Notes: generated by a model not told the origin, from the letters alone. Counted from the first letter of the stretch, positions 7,789 to 15,961 are shown. The stretch: 38,038 nt of DNA from Collinsella aerofaciens (GCF_015555045.1 NZ_JADNJQ010000008.1:48223-86260); one strand, 5' to 3'. Translations and numbers: made by a program.

Positions 7789-8217
7789 ATGTCCAACCAG
7801 GGCAAGAAGGTTAAGACCCATTATCGTGGCACGCTCGACGACGGCACGCAGTTCGATAGCTCTTACGATCGCGGCGAGCCGCTGGAGTTCACCTGCGGTG
7901 CCGGTCAGATGATCAAGGGCTTCGACGCTGCCGTTATTGATATGCAGGTCGGCGAGAAGAAGTCTGTACACATTCCTGCTGCCGATGCCTACGGTGAGCA
8001 CAATCCCGAGATGGTTATTACCTTTCCGGCCGAGCAGGTTCCCAACATCGAGCAGATCGAGAAGGGCATGAAGCTCTTTCTGTCCACGCCGAGCGGCATG
8101 CCTGTCCCTGCCGTTGTCATCGACGTGACGCCCGAGGCCGTGACGCTCGACGCCAATCACGAGCTCGCCGGCAAGGATCTCAACTTTGATATCGAGCTCG
8201 TCGAGGTCGAGGACTAG
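7789..8217 (+). CDS. SlyD-like FKBP-type peptidyl-prolyl isomerase
   Basis: Peptidyl-prolyl cis-trans isomerase and folding chaperone. The 142 residues show the FKBP strand pattern (VKTHYRGTLDDGTQFDSS, then MIKGFDAAVIDMQVGEKK) and the SlyD-type inserted domain from about AYGEHNPEM to the sequence after DANHELAGKDLNFDIE. The His/Cys-rich nickel-binding tail of E. coli SlyD is absent. ATG 7789 follows ACGGAGG by five bases. A UreE-like gene begins three bases after the stop, so the two are almost certainly cotranscribed, which hints at a nickel-related role. Confidence 0.92.
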   Translation: MSNQGKKVKTHYRGTLDDGTQFDSSYDRGEPLEFTCGAGQMIKGFDAAVIDMQVGEKKSVHIPAADAYGEHNPEMVITFPAEQVPNIEQIEKGMKLFLSTPSGMPVPAVVIDVTPEAVTLDANHELAGKDLNFDIELVEVED

Positions 8218-8220
8218 TTG

Positions 8221-8799
8221 ATGTCCGTGAACCTGGTAGCTACGGAGCGCTTGGGAAATCTCAACGACCCGTCCTATGAACTCCTGCTTCGTCGGGAGAT
8301 GGGTGGTATCTTTGAGGTTGACGAGCTGCTACTCGATTGGGACCAGGCTGATGCGCGCCTGTTTGTGGGTGTGACGGAGCTGGGGCGCACGGTGAATGCC
8401 CGGCTGGATGCCACTGATGGCGAGCGTCTTGCCGATGGCGACGTGCTCGTCATTGACCGCTCGGGCATGGTGCCCGTGGCGGTTGTCGTGCGCCTGCGCA
8501 GCGCCGAAGTCTATTTGGTCGAAGTCGACCGCATGGATCCGATTGCGCTTGCGCATGCGTGCTGGGAGATCGGCAACATGCATGCGCCGCTCTTCCGGGG
8601 AGACTCGGACGAGCATACCGTGCGTATGTATACGCCGGTGCAACCGGTTTTGGGTCGTATGCTCCGGGGTATCGGGGGCGTTCGGCTCTCGGTGGTCACA
8701 CGCGAGCTCGATGCCAGTCGACGCTTTGCATCGAGCGCGGCGGATGTCGTTGTGAGTATGGCTCCAGACTTTACGATCGTAAAGAAGGCGCGCGGTTAG
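8221..8799 (+). CDS. UreE-like urease accessory / nickel chaperone protein
   Basis: UreE proteins are dimeric metallochaperones that deliver nickel to urease. This 192-residue protein shows the UreE pattern: an N-terminal strand-rich domain (LLLDWDQADAR, then ERLADGDVLVID) and the metal-binding domain signature WEIGNMHAPLF, where His121 corresponds to the conserved GNRH histidine. PVLGRMLRGIGG resembles the family's C-terminal segment. There is no His-rich tail. I see no urease structural genes in the window, so the target may be another nickel enzyme. The start is ATG 8221, three bases after the FKBP stop; the preceding TTG is an alternative. The identification is by pattern and moderately sure. 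Confidence 0.72.
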   Translation: MSVNLVATERLGNLNDPSYELLLRREMGGIFEVDELLLDWDQADARLFVGVTELGRTVNARLDATDGERLADGDVLVIDRSGMVPVAVVVRLRSAEVYLVEVDRMDPIALAHACWEIGNMHAPLFRGDSDEHTVRMYTPVQPVLGRMLRGIGGVRLSVVTRELDASRRFASSAADVVVSMAPDFTIVKKARG

Positions 8800-8812
8800 C
8801 GTGCGTATGCGT

Positions 8813-8851
8813 AAGACGGACTTTGAGGGGCAACTATTCAAAGTCCGTCTT
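8813..8851. repeat. 14-bp perfect inverted repeat between two plus-strand genes
   Basis: AAGACGGACTTTGA (8813-8826) and its exact complement (8838-8851) flank an 11-base loop. It starts 14 bases after the UreE-like stop. No T tract follows, so it is either a weak terminator or an mRNA-stabilising hairpin. Confidence 0.8.
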
Positions 8852-8881
8852 GCTGTTGATGAGATGCTTTGGGGGGAACAT

Positions 8882-9679
8882 ATGGGTCTTGAGGGAATCA
8901 AGCTGATCGCCTGCGATTTAGATGGCACGTTGCTGCATCCGGGGGAGCGCGAGCCACGCCCCGAGGCATTTGAGCTCATTGATGAGCTGCATCGTCGCGG
9001 CATTGTGTTTATGCCGGCGAGTGGCCGTCAATATGCGAGCTTGCGCTACCTGTTTGCCCCGGTGGCCGATGAGCTCGCCTATGTGTGCGAAAACGGCGCC
9101 CTGGTCATGAGCGAGGGGCGTGCCGTCGTCAAGCGCTCTATGGGGCGTGACCTGGCGATGGATATCGCGAATGCCGTGGTCGCCTACCCCCATGCCGACG
9201 TGACCCTTTCCTGCGAGGGGCACCTCTACACCATAAGCGGCAACGATGCGTTCATCGACCATTTGCGTTACGAGGTCCATTGCGATGTGGCGGTGGTCGA
9301 CCGTCCCGAGGACATTGACGAGGATGTCATTAAGATTGCGTTTCAAACGCCCGAGACGGAGCAGCCGGCAGCGCTGGAGTATTTTGTGCGTCGCTTTAGC
9401 GACCGGGTCGATGTGATGACGTCGGGAACCGAATGGACCGACTTTATCGGCTTTGATTCGGGCAAGGGGTCCGCGCTTGCCGATTATGGTCGCGCGCTGG
9501 GGATCTCACCTAACGAAATGATGGCGTTTGGCGATAACGAAAACGACCGCGACATGCTCAACGTGGTGGGCCATCCCTATCTGATGGAGAGCTGCAATCC
9601 CTCTATGCGCGGCATCAACGACCGCGTCCGTTACGTGCGCACGGTCGAAGAAGAATTGCGTCGCCTGCTTGCCGAGTAG
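8882..9679 (+). CDS. Cof-type HAD-family hydrolase
   Basis: Haloacid-dehalogenase superfamily phosphatase of the IIB (Cof) class, usually acting on small phosphorylated metabolites. The motifs are in order: IACDLDGTLL (nucleophile Asp near residue 13), ASGRQ (motif II), a lysine in DSGKGSAL, and GDNENDRDM (motif IV). The length of 265 residues is normal. ATG 8882 follows GGGGGGAA. An in-frame reading from 8801 would translate the hairpin and is unlikely. The gene ends 14 bases before the convergent Fur-family gene. Confidence 0.92.
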   Translation: MGLEGIKLIACDLDGTLLHPGEREPRPEAFELIDELHRRGIVFMPASGRQYASLRYLFAPVADELAYVCENGALVMSEGRAVVKRSMGRDLAMDIANAVVAYPHADVTLSCEGHLYTISGNDAFIDHLRYEVHCDVAVVDRPEDIDEDVIKIAFQTPETEQPAALEYFVRRFSDRVDVMTSGTEWTDFIGFDSGKGSALADYGRALGISPNEMMAFGDNENDRDMLNVVGHPYLMESCNPSMRGINDRVRYVRTVEEELRRLLAE

Positions 9680-9693
9680 GCATGTCCCAAAAT

Positions 9694-10074
9694 CTACCTA
9701 CAGTTGGGGCAGAGACCCTCGAAGATGGTGTGGTGCGAGGTGACGTTCCAGCCGATTTGCTCGGACGCCTTTGCGTCGAGCTGGGCGTCAAAGGGGAGCG
9801 GCACATCGATGACGCGGCTGCACGAGGTGCAGATGATATGCGCATGCGGCTCGATGGTGCGATCGAAGCGGCTGCCGCCCGGCGTCTTGATCGAGAGAAT
9901 CTCCCCGGCATCGGCCAAGAGATTGAGATTGCGGTAGACCGTGCCGCGGCTGATTTTGTCGTCCCGTTCGCGCACGGCGTTGTAGATCTCATCGGCGGTG
10001 GGATGGTTGCAGCTTTGGCGCACGGCATCAAGAACTAGCTTCCGCTGCTTAGTGTTTCTTCTTTGCACGGCCAT
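9694..10074 (-). CDS. Fur-family transcriptional regulator (PerR-like)
   Basis: A metal-dependent DNA-binding repressor of the Fur superfamily. The 126-residue protein has a winged-helix N-terminal half (PTADEIYNAVRERDD, then SRGTVYRNLNLLADAGEI), a His-rich metal-binding segment around EPHAHIICTSCSRV, and two CxxC pairs (CTSC and CPNC) that form the structural zinc site. It resembles PerR or Fur; the sequence alone does not decide whether it senses peroxide, iron or another metal. It is the only gene in the window pointing to oxidative or metal stress control. No clear operator was seen in its upstream gap. Confidence 0.9.
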   Translation of the reverse strand: MAVQRRNTKQRKLVLDAVRQSCNHPTADEIYNAVRERDDKISRGTVYRNLNLLADAGEILSIKTPGGSRFDRTIEPHAHIICTSCSRVIDVPLPFDAQLDAKASEQIGWNVTSHHTIFEGLCPNCR

Positions 10075-10135
10075 GCGCCTCGCCTCTTTTCTGCCAATGT
10101 AGGTAGGTAAATGATACCGTATTTAGCACACAATA

Positions 10136-10537
10136 CTAATAACGTGGGTTGAAACCATCTTCGCCGGTAAGCGCGGCGCGGGTTTGTGCGTCCTCGAGGC
10201 GAAAACGTATGCCCATTCGCTCATAGGAGGCATGGAGCGCTTCGAGGTGAGACAGGATATTCGCGGGCGCGCCTTGTACCTCCATTTCGACCGAACCGTC
10301 TTCCATATTGCGTACCCAACCGGTGAGCGCGTACGTCTGTGCGAGATTGGTGTTGGTAAATCGAAAGCCGACGCCCTGGACTTGGCCCTCCCACCGCAGA
10401 AAATAGCGCTGGGGAGCGTTTTGGGTGGCTGCGTCGCTTGCTAGCACAGTAAGCCTGCGTCGCAGCTCGAGTTCAACGCCAGACGGTTTTTGAGGCTCTC
10501 GATTGATGCCGGAGAAGAACTTGTCAAAAAAGCCCAT
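10136..10537 (-). CDS. Acylphosphatase-domain protein
   Basis: Acylphosphatases hydrolyse acyl phosphates. The domain starts near residue 43 with RYFLRWEGQVQGVGFRF, containing the catalytic arginine region, and continues with LTGWVRNMEDGSVEMEVQG with the catalytic asparagine. At 133 residues it is longer than the usual 90-100 because of an N-terminal extension of about 40 residues. Its ATG lies two bases after the stop of the upstream oxidoreductase gene and has no strong ribosome binding site, so translational coupling is likely. Confidence 0.88.
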   Translation of the reverse strand: MGFFDKFFSGINREPQKPSGVELELRRRLTVLASDAATQNAPQRYFLRWEGQVQGVGFRFTNTNLAQTYALTGWVRNMEDGSVEMEVQGAPANILSHLEALHASYERMGIRFRLEDAQTRAALTGEDGFNPRY

Positions 10538-10539
10538 CG

Positions 10540-11646
10540 CTAGGCCTGCTTGACTGAATCGGCGGGGAAGGTAATGCCGGCTTGCTGGCGCACGGCATCC
10601 ATGATGCGCAGCGAGACGAGCGTGACATCGCGGTAGTGGCCGAGTTCGTGGCGTCCCGCCGGGGTCTCCCAGATTTCTTCCTCAACGTTATCGATGCCGC
10701 CGATGGCGGTGATAAAGTCTGTGAGTTCGTATTCCATAGTGTTGCTAGATTTGGGCAGGTCGAGCGCGCGGCCGTTGTCGCCCTGTTCGCGCGGTGCCTC
10801 GGTCGCCGAGCCGCGTACGACGTCGCCGCGGTAGTCGATGCGTACGTTGCGGGGCGTGGACAGATGATCAATCTGGATGGTGCCACGCTCGCCTTCGATC
10901 TGCGAGGGCAGCAGGTCATTCGTAATTTTGGAGTGTGCGAGCTCGACGGAGATACGGCCACCGCCATAGCTGGCGAGAATGGAACCGCAACCGTCGATGG
11001 GGCCATGGGTGAGCTCTTGCGTTGAGGGGTCGAGCAGCGTGGTCATGCTGGTGAGACCAGAGGGCATGCCGAAAATCTCGACCATGGGCTCGACGGCGTA
11101 GACGCCAATGTCCATGAGGGAGCCCGAGGCCATGTGGCAGTCGAAGATATTGGTGGCGCGCCCCGCGAGGATTTCGTTGTAGCGTGAGGAATACTTGCCA
11201 AAGCGCAGCGAGGCGCGGCGAATGGGCGCAATTTCGCCCAGAGCGTCCTCAATGGCGTGGAAAGCGGGATCGTGAAGCGGGCGCATGGCCTCGAGCGCCA
11301 CGACGCCAGCTGCCTCGGCAGCCCGGAAGACCTCGAGCGCTTGCGCCTCGGTGGCGCAGAAGGGCTTTTCGACGATAACGTGCTTACCGCCGGCGATGCA
11401 GGCGAGCGCCTGCTCGTGATGGAGTGCGTTGGGGCTGCCGATGTAGACGGCATCGACGTCGTCGGCGGACGCGAGCTCGTCGAGTGCGGTGAAGTTGCGT
11501 TCGCCGCCGTGCTTAGCGGTGAAGGCGGCGCCGCGATCTGCATCGCGCGAGAGCGTACCCACAAACGCGGCTTGGTCGTTGGCGTTGACGACCTGGATAA
11601 AGTCGTCGGTAATCATGGATGTGCCGATGGTTGCGATGCGCAGCAT
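10540..11646 (-). CDS. Gfo/Idh/MocA-family NAD(P)-dependent oxidoreductase
   Basis: A 368-residue dehydrogenase of the family that acts on sugars, inositols and related compounds. The N-terminal Rossmann fold is seen as MLRIATIGTSMITDDF, with AVYIGSPNALHHEQA and the conserved EKP motif in HVIVEKPFCA. The C-terminal half shows a substrate-domain strand pattern with MASGSLMDIGVYAVEPM. The substrate is not predictable. ATG 11646 follows GAGGGGG. It probably shares a transcript with the RNase HI gene upstream and the acylphosphatase gene downstream. Confidence 0.92.
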   Translation of the reverse strand: MLRIATIGTSMITDDFIQVVNANDQAAFVGTLSRDADRGAAFTAKHGGERNFTALDELASADDVDAVYIGSPNALHHEQALACIAGGKHVIVEKPFCATEAQALEVFRAAEAAGVVALEAMRPLHDPAFHAIEDALGEIAPIRRASLRFGKYSSRYNEILAGRATNIFDCHMASGSLMDIGVYAVEPMVEIFGMPSGLTSMTTLLDPSTQELTHGPIDGCGSILASYGGGRISVELAHSKITNDLLPSQIEGERGTIQIDHLSTPRNVRIDYRGDVVRGSATEAPREQGDNGRALDLPKSSNTMEYELTDFITAIGGIDNVEEEIWETPAGRHELGHYRDVTLVSLRIMDAVRQQAGITFPADSVKQA

Positions 11647-11721
11647 GTATCCCCCTCGTGCCGTTCGGTTTACAGGATGAGTGTAGCGCGAGGGGGCAAG
11701 AAATGGCGTGCGAAAACGCCG

Positions 11722-12207
11722 TTACAGGTCGCTCTCGTTAAAGCCGGTGTCGATATCGAGATTGGCTCCGTCGGCCGCGGTGGTGGCGAGCTCGTCGCAG
11801 CGCTCATTGAGCTCGTGGCCGGCATGCCCCTTAACCCAGATGAACTCCACCTTATGCTTACTCTTTGCGGCAAGCAGGCGCTCCCATAGGTCGCGGTTCT
11901 TGACGGGCTGCTTGTTGGCGGTTTTCCATCCGCGCTTTTTCCAGCCGTCGATCCAGTGCTTGTTAAAGGCGTTGACGACGTACTGCGAATCGGAATGGAC
12001 TTCGACCACGCAGGGGCGGTTGAGTGCCTCGAGCGCCACGATGACCGCCATGAGCTCCATGCGGTTGTTGGTGGTCTTGGCGTAGCCGCGCGAAAGCTCG
12101 GAGGTGAAGGTCTTGCCGGCGGGGTTGGTGTATTTGAGCACGGCGCCGTAGCCGCCGCGTCCCGGATTTGATCGGGCCGAGCCGTCGGTATAGATGATGA
12201 CCTTCAC
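11722..12207 (-). CDS. rnhA: Ribonuclease HI
   Basis: Cleaves the RNA strand of RNA-DNA hybrids during replication and R-loop removal. The 161-residue length is typical. The catalytic carboxylates are visible as D8 (YTDGS), E51 (NNRMELMA), D73 (HSDSQYV) and the C-terminal Asp in [23 protein letters not shown] is the usual HxGxxxNE segment. I use the GTG start at 12207 (MKVIIYTDG) with GAAAGGA upstream. An in-frame extension to 12258 has no family support. Confidence 0.96.
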   Translation of the reverse strand: MKVIIYTDGSARSNPGRGGYGAVLKYTNPAGKTFTSELSRGYAKTTNNRMELMAVIVALEALNRPCVVEVHSDSQYVVNAFNKHWIDGWKKRGWKTANKQPVKNRDLWERLLAAKSKHKVEFIWVKGHAGHELNERCDELATTAADGANLDIDTGFNESDL

Positions 12208-12270
12208 ATGGTTCCTTTCGTTGGGTACGTTTCGTGTGAGTGAACATTGTAGCGCCATGCCCGCCGGGGG

Positions 12271-13209
12271 CTAGCAATCTACGATTTCTACCCCGTCTTC
12301 TGACAGTTGGTCGGCATGGATGATGCGGTTGAGTTCGTCGAGGTATTGCTGCAAGAAGGGAGAGGGCTTGCGCTCGTCGTGCATGATATAGCCTACGTGC
12401 ATCGTTGGGGCGTCTGCTAACGGGATCGATGCCATGCCCCATTGCATTTCATTGGAGAGGACACCGGTCGACAGGGTGTAACCGTTCGACGTGATAAGTA
12501 AGTTAGTGAGCGTTCCGCGGTCCGAGATTCGTATGTTGCGGTCGCAAGGGATATAGCTAAAAGGTTCCTCGGCGTAATAGAAGGAGTTTGAGGTCCCCTG
12601 CTCAAAGCTGTATCGCGTATAGGGCGTGAGGTCGGCAAGGGACAGCTTAGGGCGGCGTGCGAGCGGGTGGCGTTCGCTGACGAATACGTGGACTTTCGCA
12701 TCAAAGAGGGGGTGAAAGCCCGCTCGGGCGTCGGCGAAGGCCTTCTGCAGGACGCGGGCGTTAAAGTCATCCAGATACAGAATGCCGATATCGCTGCGAA
12801 ATGCGCGGACGTCGTCGATGATTTGCGAGGTGGTGGTCTCGCGCATGATGAACTCGAACTTGCTGTCGCGGCAGCGCTCGACGACGTTGACAAAGGCCTC
12901 GACCGAAAACGCGTAGTGTTGGGCCGAGATGGCAAGGCGCGCCTGGGGTGTACCGCCGTCCTCGTAGCGGGCCTCGAGCATATCTGCCTGCTCCACGACC
13001 TGGCGCGCATAGCCTAAAAGCTCGGTACCGTCGTTGGTGAGCGTGACGCCGCGGCTGGAGCGCGTAAAGATTTCCAGATGGAGCTCCTGCTCGAGGCTTT
13101 TGACGGCGTTGGAGATATTGGACTGTGCGGTATAGAGGCGCTGGGCTGCGGCGTTGATCGAACCGGACTCTGCCACGGCGATCAAAAAGCGAAGCTGCTG
13201 GAGGGTCAT
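12271..13209 (-). CDS. LysR-family transcriptional regulator
   Basis: A 312-residue LysR-type regulator. Residues 1-60 form the winged-helix domain (MTLQQLRFLIAVAESGSINAA, then AQSNISNAVKSLEQEL and LFTRSSRGVTLT-like text). The remaining part is a ligand-binding domain. It is divergently transcribed from metY across a 273-base gap that holds a promoter for metY and a palindrome with the T-N11-A LysR pattern. By this arrangement it is likely to regulate metY and itself in response to a sulfur metabolite; this is inference. AAAGGA precedes the start. Confidence 0.93.
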   Translation of the reverse strand: MTLQQLRFLIAVAESGSINAAAQRLYTAQSNISNAVKSLEQELHLEIFTRSSRGVTLTNDGTELLGYARQVVEQADMLEARYEDGGTPQARLAISAQHYAFSVEAFVNVVERCRDSKFEFIMRETTTSQIIDDVRAFRSDIGILYLDDFNARVLQKAFADARAGFHPLFDAKVHVFVSERHPLARRPKLSLADLTPYTRYSFEQGTSNSFYYAEEPFSYIPCDRNIRISDRGTLTNLLITSNGYTLSTGVLSNEMQWGMASIPLADAPTMHVGYIMHDERKPSPFLQQYLDELNRIIHADQLSEDGVEIVDC

Positions 13210-13229
13210 CGGCGCCCGTCCTTTCGATA

Positions 13230-13250
13230 GTTATCTATAAAACAGATAAC
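13230..13250. promoter_or_regulatory. Candidate LysR operator
   Basis: GTTATCT and AGATAAC form a perfect 7-bp dyad around a 7-base centre and fit the T-N11-A rule for LysR-type sites. It lies 20 bases after the LysR start codon side and 20 bases upstream of the metY -35, the usual activator position near -60. Confidence 0.6.
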
Positions 13251-13270
13251 AAGTTAGCGCTTTTAAGTGA

Positions 13271-13299
13271 TTGACCGACGGAAACAATGCTCGTACTAT
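13271..13299 (+). promoter_or_regulatory. metY promoter
   Basis: TTGACC and TACTAT are separated by 17 bases, a near-consensus housekeeping promoter. Transcription would begin near 13306 and leave a leader of about 175 bases before metY. Confidence 0.75.
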
Positions 13300-13367
13300 T
13301 CAAAACACACAAAGGCGGTAGGTAATTAAGCCAACCACGGAACCGGGATGCGAAAGGAGGCCTGCAT

Positions 13368-13421
13368 ATGAATTGCTTACCAAGACGAATGCCGGGCTCC
13401 TGTTTGCGCCCGTCGGCGTGA
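13368..13421 (+). CDS. 17-residue leader ORF upstream of metY
   Basis: The ORF reads MNCLPRRMPGSCLRPSA and has an AAAGGAGG ribosome binding site seven bases before its ATG, better than many real genes here. It lies inside the metY leader. It contains two cysteines but no run of one amino acid. Pairings GCCGGGC with GCCCGTCGGC (13391-13417) and CTCCTG (13397-13402) with CAGGAG (13423-13428) could compete or form a pseudoknot. Control of metY by translation of this peptide is possible; cysteine leader peptides are known in other actinobacteria. It is not proven here. Confidence 0.5.
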   Translation: MNCLPRRMPGSCLRPSA

Positions 13422-13482
13422 TCAGGAGACAGCGACTTACTTCTCTCTTTTTATTTACTTTTGTTCGATCAAGGAGATCATC

Positions 13483-14793
13483 ATGAGCCAGTTCATCAAC
13501 AACCCCGAGCACACCTTTGGTTTCGATACCCTGCAGCTGCACGTTGGCCAGGAGAGTGCCGATCCTGCATCCGACTCCCGTGCCGTGCCTATCTACCAGA
13601 CCACGAGCTATGTGTTCCGCAACTCCCAGCACGCCGCCGACCGCTTTGGTCTTGCCGACGCCGGAAACATCTACGGCCGTCTGACCAACTCCACCCAGGG
13701 CGTCTTCGAGGATCGTATCGCCGCGCTCGAGGGTGGCGTGGCAGGTCTAGCCGTCGCCTCCGGTGCTGCTGCCATCACCTATACCCTGCAGGCCCTTGCC
13801 CAGGCCGGTGACCATGTGGTTGCCCAGAAGACTATCTACGGTGGCTCCTACAACTTGCTGGAGCATACGCTCTCCCAGTTTGGCGTCGAGACCACCTTCG
13901 TCGATGCCCATAACCTGGAAGAGGTCGAGGGGGCCATCAAGGACAACACCACGGTCATCTATCTCGAGACGCTCGGCAACCCCAACTCCGACATCCCCAA
14001 TATCGACGCCATCTCCGAGATCGCCAAGAAGCACGGTTTACTGGTTGTCGTCGACAACACCTTCGGCACCCCGTATCTGTTCCGTCCGCTGGAGCATGGT
14101 GCCAACATCGTCGTCCACTCCGCAACCAAGTTCATCGGCGGCCACGGCACCTCGCTGGGCGGTGTGATCGTCGACGGCGGTAACTTCGATTGGAAGGCGA
14201 GCGGCAAGTATGCGCAGATCGCCGAGCCCAACCCCTCCTACCATGGCGTCTCGTTTGCCGAGGCTGCCGGTCCCGCCGCCTTCGCAACCTATGTCCGCGC
14301 CATCCTGCTGCGTGACGAGGGCGCCTGCATCAGCCCGTTCAACGCCTGGGTTCTGCTCCAGGGCACCGAGACTCTGTCGCTGCGCGTTGACCGTCATGTC
14401 GAGAACACCAAGAAGGTCGTTGAGTTCCTGGCTGGTGACAGCCATGTTGCCAAGGTGAATCACCCGAGCCTGCCTGAGCACCCCGATCACGAGCTCTATC
14501 AGAAGTACTTCCCCAACGGCGGTGCCTCGATCTTTACCTTTGAGATTAAGGGTGGCCAGGAGGCAGCTTGGAAGTTCATTGATCATCTGCAGGTGTTCTC
14601 GCTGCTCGCCAACGTGGCCGACGTCAAGTCGCTCGTCGTGCACCCGGCTACCACCACGCACTCCCAGCTGTCTGCCGAGGAGCTCGCCGAGCAGAACATC
14701 ACGCCCTCAACGATCCGTCTTTCCATCGGTACCGAGAACGCCGAGGATATCATTTGGGACCTGAAGCAGGCCTTCGCCGCGCTGGACGAGTAA
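13483..14793 (+). CDS. metY: O-acetylhomoserine aminocarboxypropyltransferase (sulfhydrylase)
   Basis: PLP enzyme making homocysteine from O-acetylhomoserine and sulfide, in methionine synthesis; members can also act on O-acetylserine. The 436-residue length matches the MetY type and exceeds the roughly 390 of cystathionine synthases. FGFDTLQLHVGQ at the N-terminus, IYQTTSYVF, ETLGNPNSDIPNI and the PLP-lysine motif HSATKFIGGHG (Lys216) are all present. AAGGAG precedes ATG 13483. Upstream lie a promoter, a small leader ORF and a LysR-like site; a strong terminator follows. Confidence 0.96.
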   Translation: MSQFINNPEHTFGFDTLQLHVGQESADPASDSRAVPIYQTTSYVFRNSQHAADRFGLADAGNIYGRLTNSTQGVFEDRIAALEGGVAGLAVASGAAAITYTLQALAQAGDHVVAQKTIYGGSYNLLEHTLSQFGVETTFVDAHNLEEVEGAIKDNTTVIYLETLGNPNSDIPNIDAISEIAKKHGLLVVVDNTFGTPYLFRPLEHGANIVVHSATKFIGGHGTSLGGVIVDGGNFDWKASGKYAQIAEPNPSYHGVSFAEAAGPAAFATYVRAILLRDEGACISPFNAWVLLQGTETLSLRVDRHVENTKKVVEFLAGDSHVAKVNHPSLPEHPDHELYQKYFPNGGASIFTFEIKGGQEAAWKFIDHLQVFSLLANVADVKSLVVHPATTTHSQLSAEELAEQNITPSTIRLSIGTENAEDIIWDLKQAFAALDE

Positions 14794-14853
14794 AGCGACT
14801 TGTGCAAGGACCCCTTGCGACTCGATAGGTATAACTGCATAAAATGCCTGCTC

Positions 14854-14894
14854 AAGGCGCCTGTGCGAACAATAGTTGCACAGGCGCCTTTTTT
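14854..14894 (+). terminator. Rho-independent terminator after metY
   Basis: AAGGCGCCTGTGC (14854-14866) pairs perfectly with 14878-14890 around an 11-base loop, followed by six T. Confidence 0.95.
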
Positions 14895-15106
14895 GCATAG
14901 AAAGGGCGCAAAAAACAGGGTTTTTGACACGCTTTATGCATTCGAGTTGTGGAAAACTCCTGTTGAGAGGATGTGAGTTTTACGCAATTGACGTGCGCCT
15001 TTTGAGTAAAACCGCAGGTCGCGATTTGCTCGGGGTACTATGCAGCGCGATCGAATCACACGCAGCTCAAACGCAGCAAAAACGCACTACGGAGGTTTCC
15101 AGCTAC
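14895..15106. other. Non-coding leader of the exported Tyr-rich protein gene
   Basis: Between the metY terminator and the next start I see no gene. An in-frame open reading from 14876 would include the terminator T run and has no ribosome binding site. A convincing promoter with 17-base spacing was not found. Confidence 0.55.
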
Positions 15107-15883
15107 ATGAGGATCGATTCACGAAAACCGAAGGCCGCCGCCCTTTCTGCCACGCTGGCCGTGGCGCTTTTGGTGGGTGCCGGCGTAACCGAGGCCCATG
15201 CGGCGACGCTGTCCGACGCGGTTGGATCCACGCCCTCCGAGGCCACGTTGATGCAGCCCGTCGATTATCGCGGCGACGGGTTTGGCTCCATGCAGGAGTG
15301 GAACGCCTCCATGGGGGCCAAGCGCGACTCTTTGGAAGTTCGCGCTCAAATTATCATGAACATGTATGGCGACTATGTCACCGATGACGAGCGTGCTGTG
15401 CTTCAAGAGTGCATTGACGGCGCGGGCAGCCTTTTGACGATGGAGGAGGTCGACGCCAAGTCGGCCGAGCTCGATGAACTGCGCACGACGCTCGAGGACG
15501 CCAAGCGCGAGGCGCTCGAGGCTGCGGCCGCCGAGGCAGAAGCCGCCGAGGCCGCCCAGGCTTCGTACTACAACGCCGGCTACAGCTCGTCTTACGTTGC
15601 CGCCGCTTACTATGCGAATGGTTCGGGACTGACGCGTTCCGCCGGCGTCAATAACTATAACGGTCGTCGTGAGACCTATTACAGCAGCAACGTACTCTAC
15701 CATCACCGCACGGGTGAGTGGACGCAGGATTCCGAGGGTTTCTGGCGCGATTCTGATGGTTACTACGTCGTGGCCGCAGGCGATAAGGCCCAGGGCTCCA
15801 CGTTTACCGGTTCCAAGGGCGAGTGCAAGGTCTATGACTCCGGCTGCGCAGCCGGAACCACCGACTACTATACCGGTTGGTAA
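15107..15883 (+). CDS. Exported Ala- and Tyr-rich protein with coiled coil
   Basis: A 258-residue protein of unknown function. Residues 1-32 form a signal peptide (basic start, then ALSATLAVALLVGAGV and an AHA-A cleavage site). Residues about 115-155 are a highly charged, Ala/Glu-rich coiled coil. After this comes a Tyr/Ser-rich linker and a C-terminal region with WTQDSEGFWRDSDGYYVVAA and two cysteines in CKVYDSGCAAG, which could form a disulfide. ATG 15107 follows ACGGAGG. No sortase motif, lipobox or late membrane helix is seen, so the product is probably secreted or bound to the wall non-covalently. A GU-containing terminator follows. Confidence 0.8.
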   Translation: MRIDSRKPKAAALSATLAVALLVGAGVTEAHAATLSDAVGSTPSEATLMQPVDYRGDGFGSMQEWNASMGAKRDSLEVRAQIIMNMYGDYVTDDERAVLQECIDGAGSLLTMEEVDAKSAELDELRTTLEDAKREALEAAAAEAEAAEAAQASYYNAGYSSSYVAAAYYANGSGLTRSAGVNNYNGRRETYYSSNVLYHHRTGEWTQDSEGFWRDSDGYYVVAAGDKAQGSTFTGSKGECKVYDSGCAAGTTDYYTGW

Positions 15884-15913
15884 TCTGCCATAAGCCAATA
15901 GGGCATGACGGGC

Positions 15914-15961
15914 GGGCGTCTTTACCGAGCCTTTGGGCAACGTAAAGGCGTCCGTTTTTTG
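15914..15961 (+). terminator. Rho-independent terminator after the exported protein gene
   Basis: GGGCGTCTTTAC (15914-15925) pairs with GTAAAGGCGTCC (15942-15953) with two G-U pairs and is followed by G and six T. Confidence 0.85.

Noticed and set aside
7789-8799. Urease operon
   Set aside because: Only a UreE-like protein is present; no ureA, B, C, F, G or D-like sequence is in the window.
13300-13482. SAM-I, SAM-IV or T-box riboswitch upstream of metY
   Set aside because: None of the conserved core sequences I know is visible, although the leader is structured.
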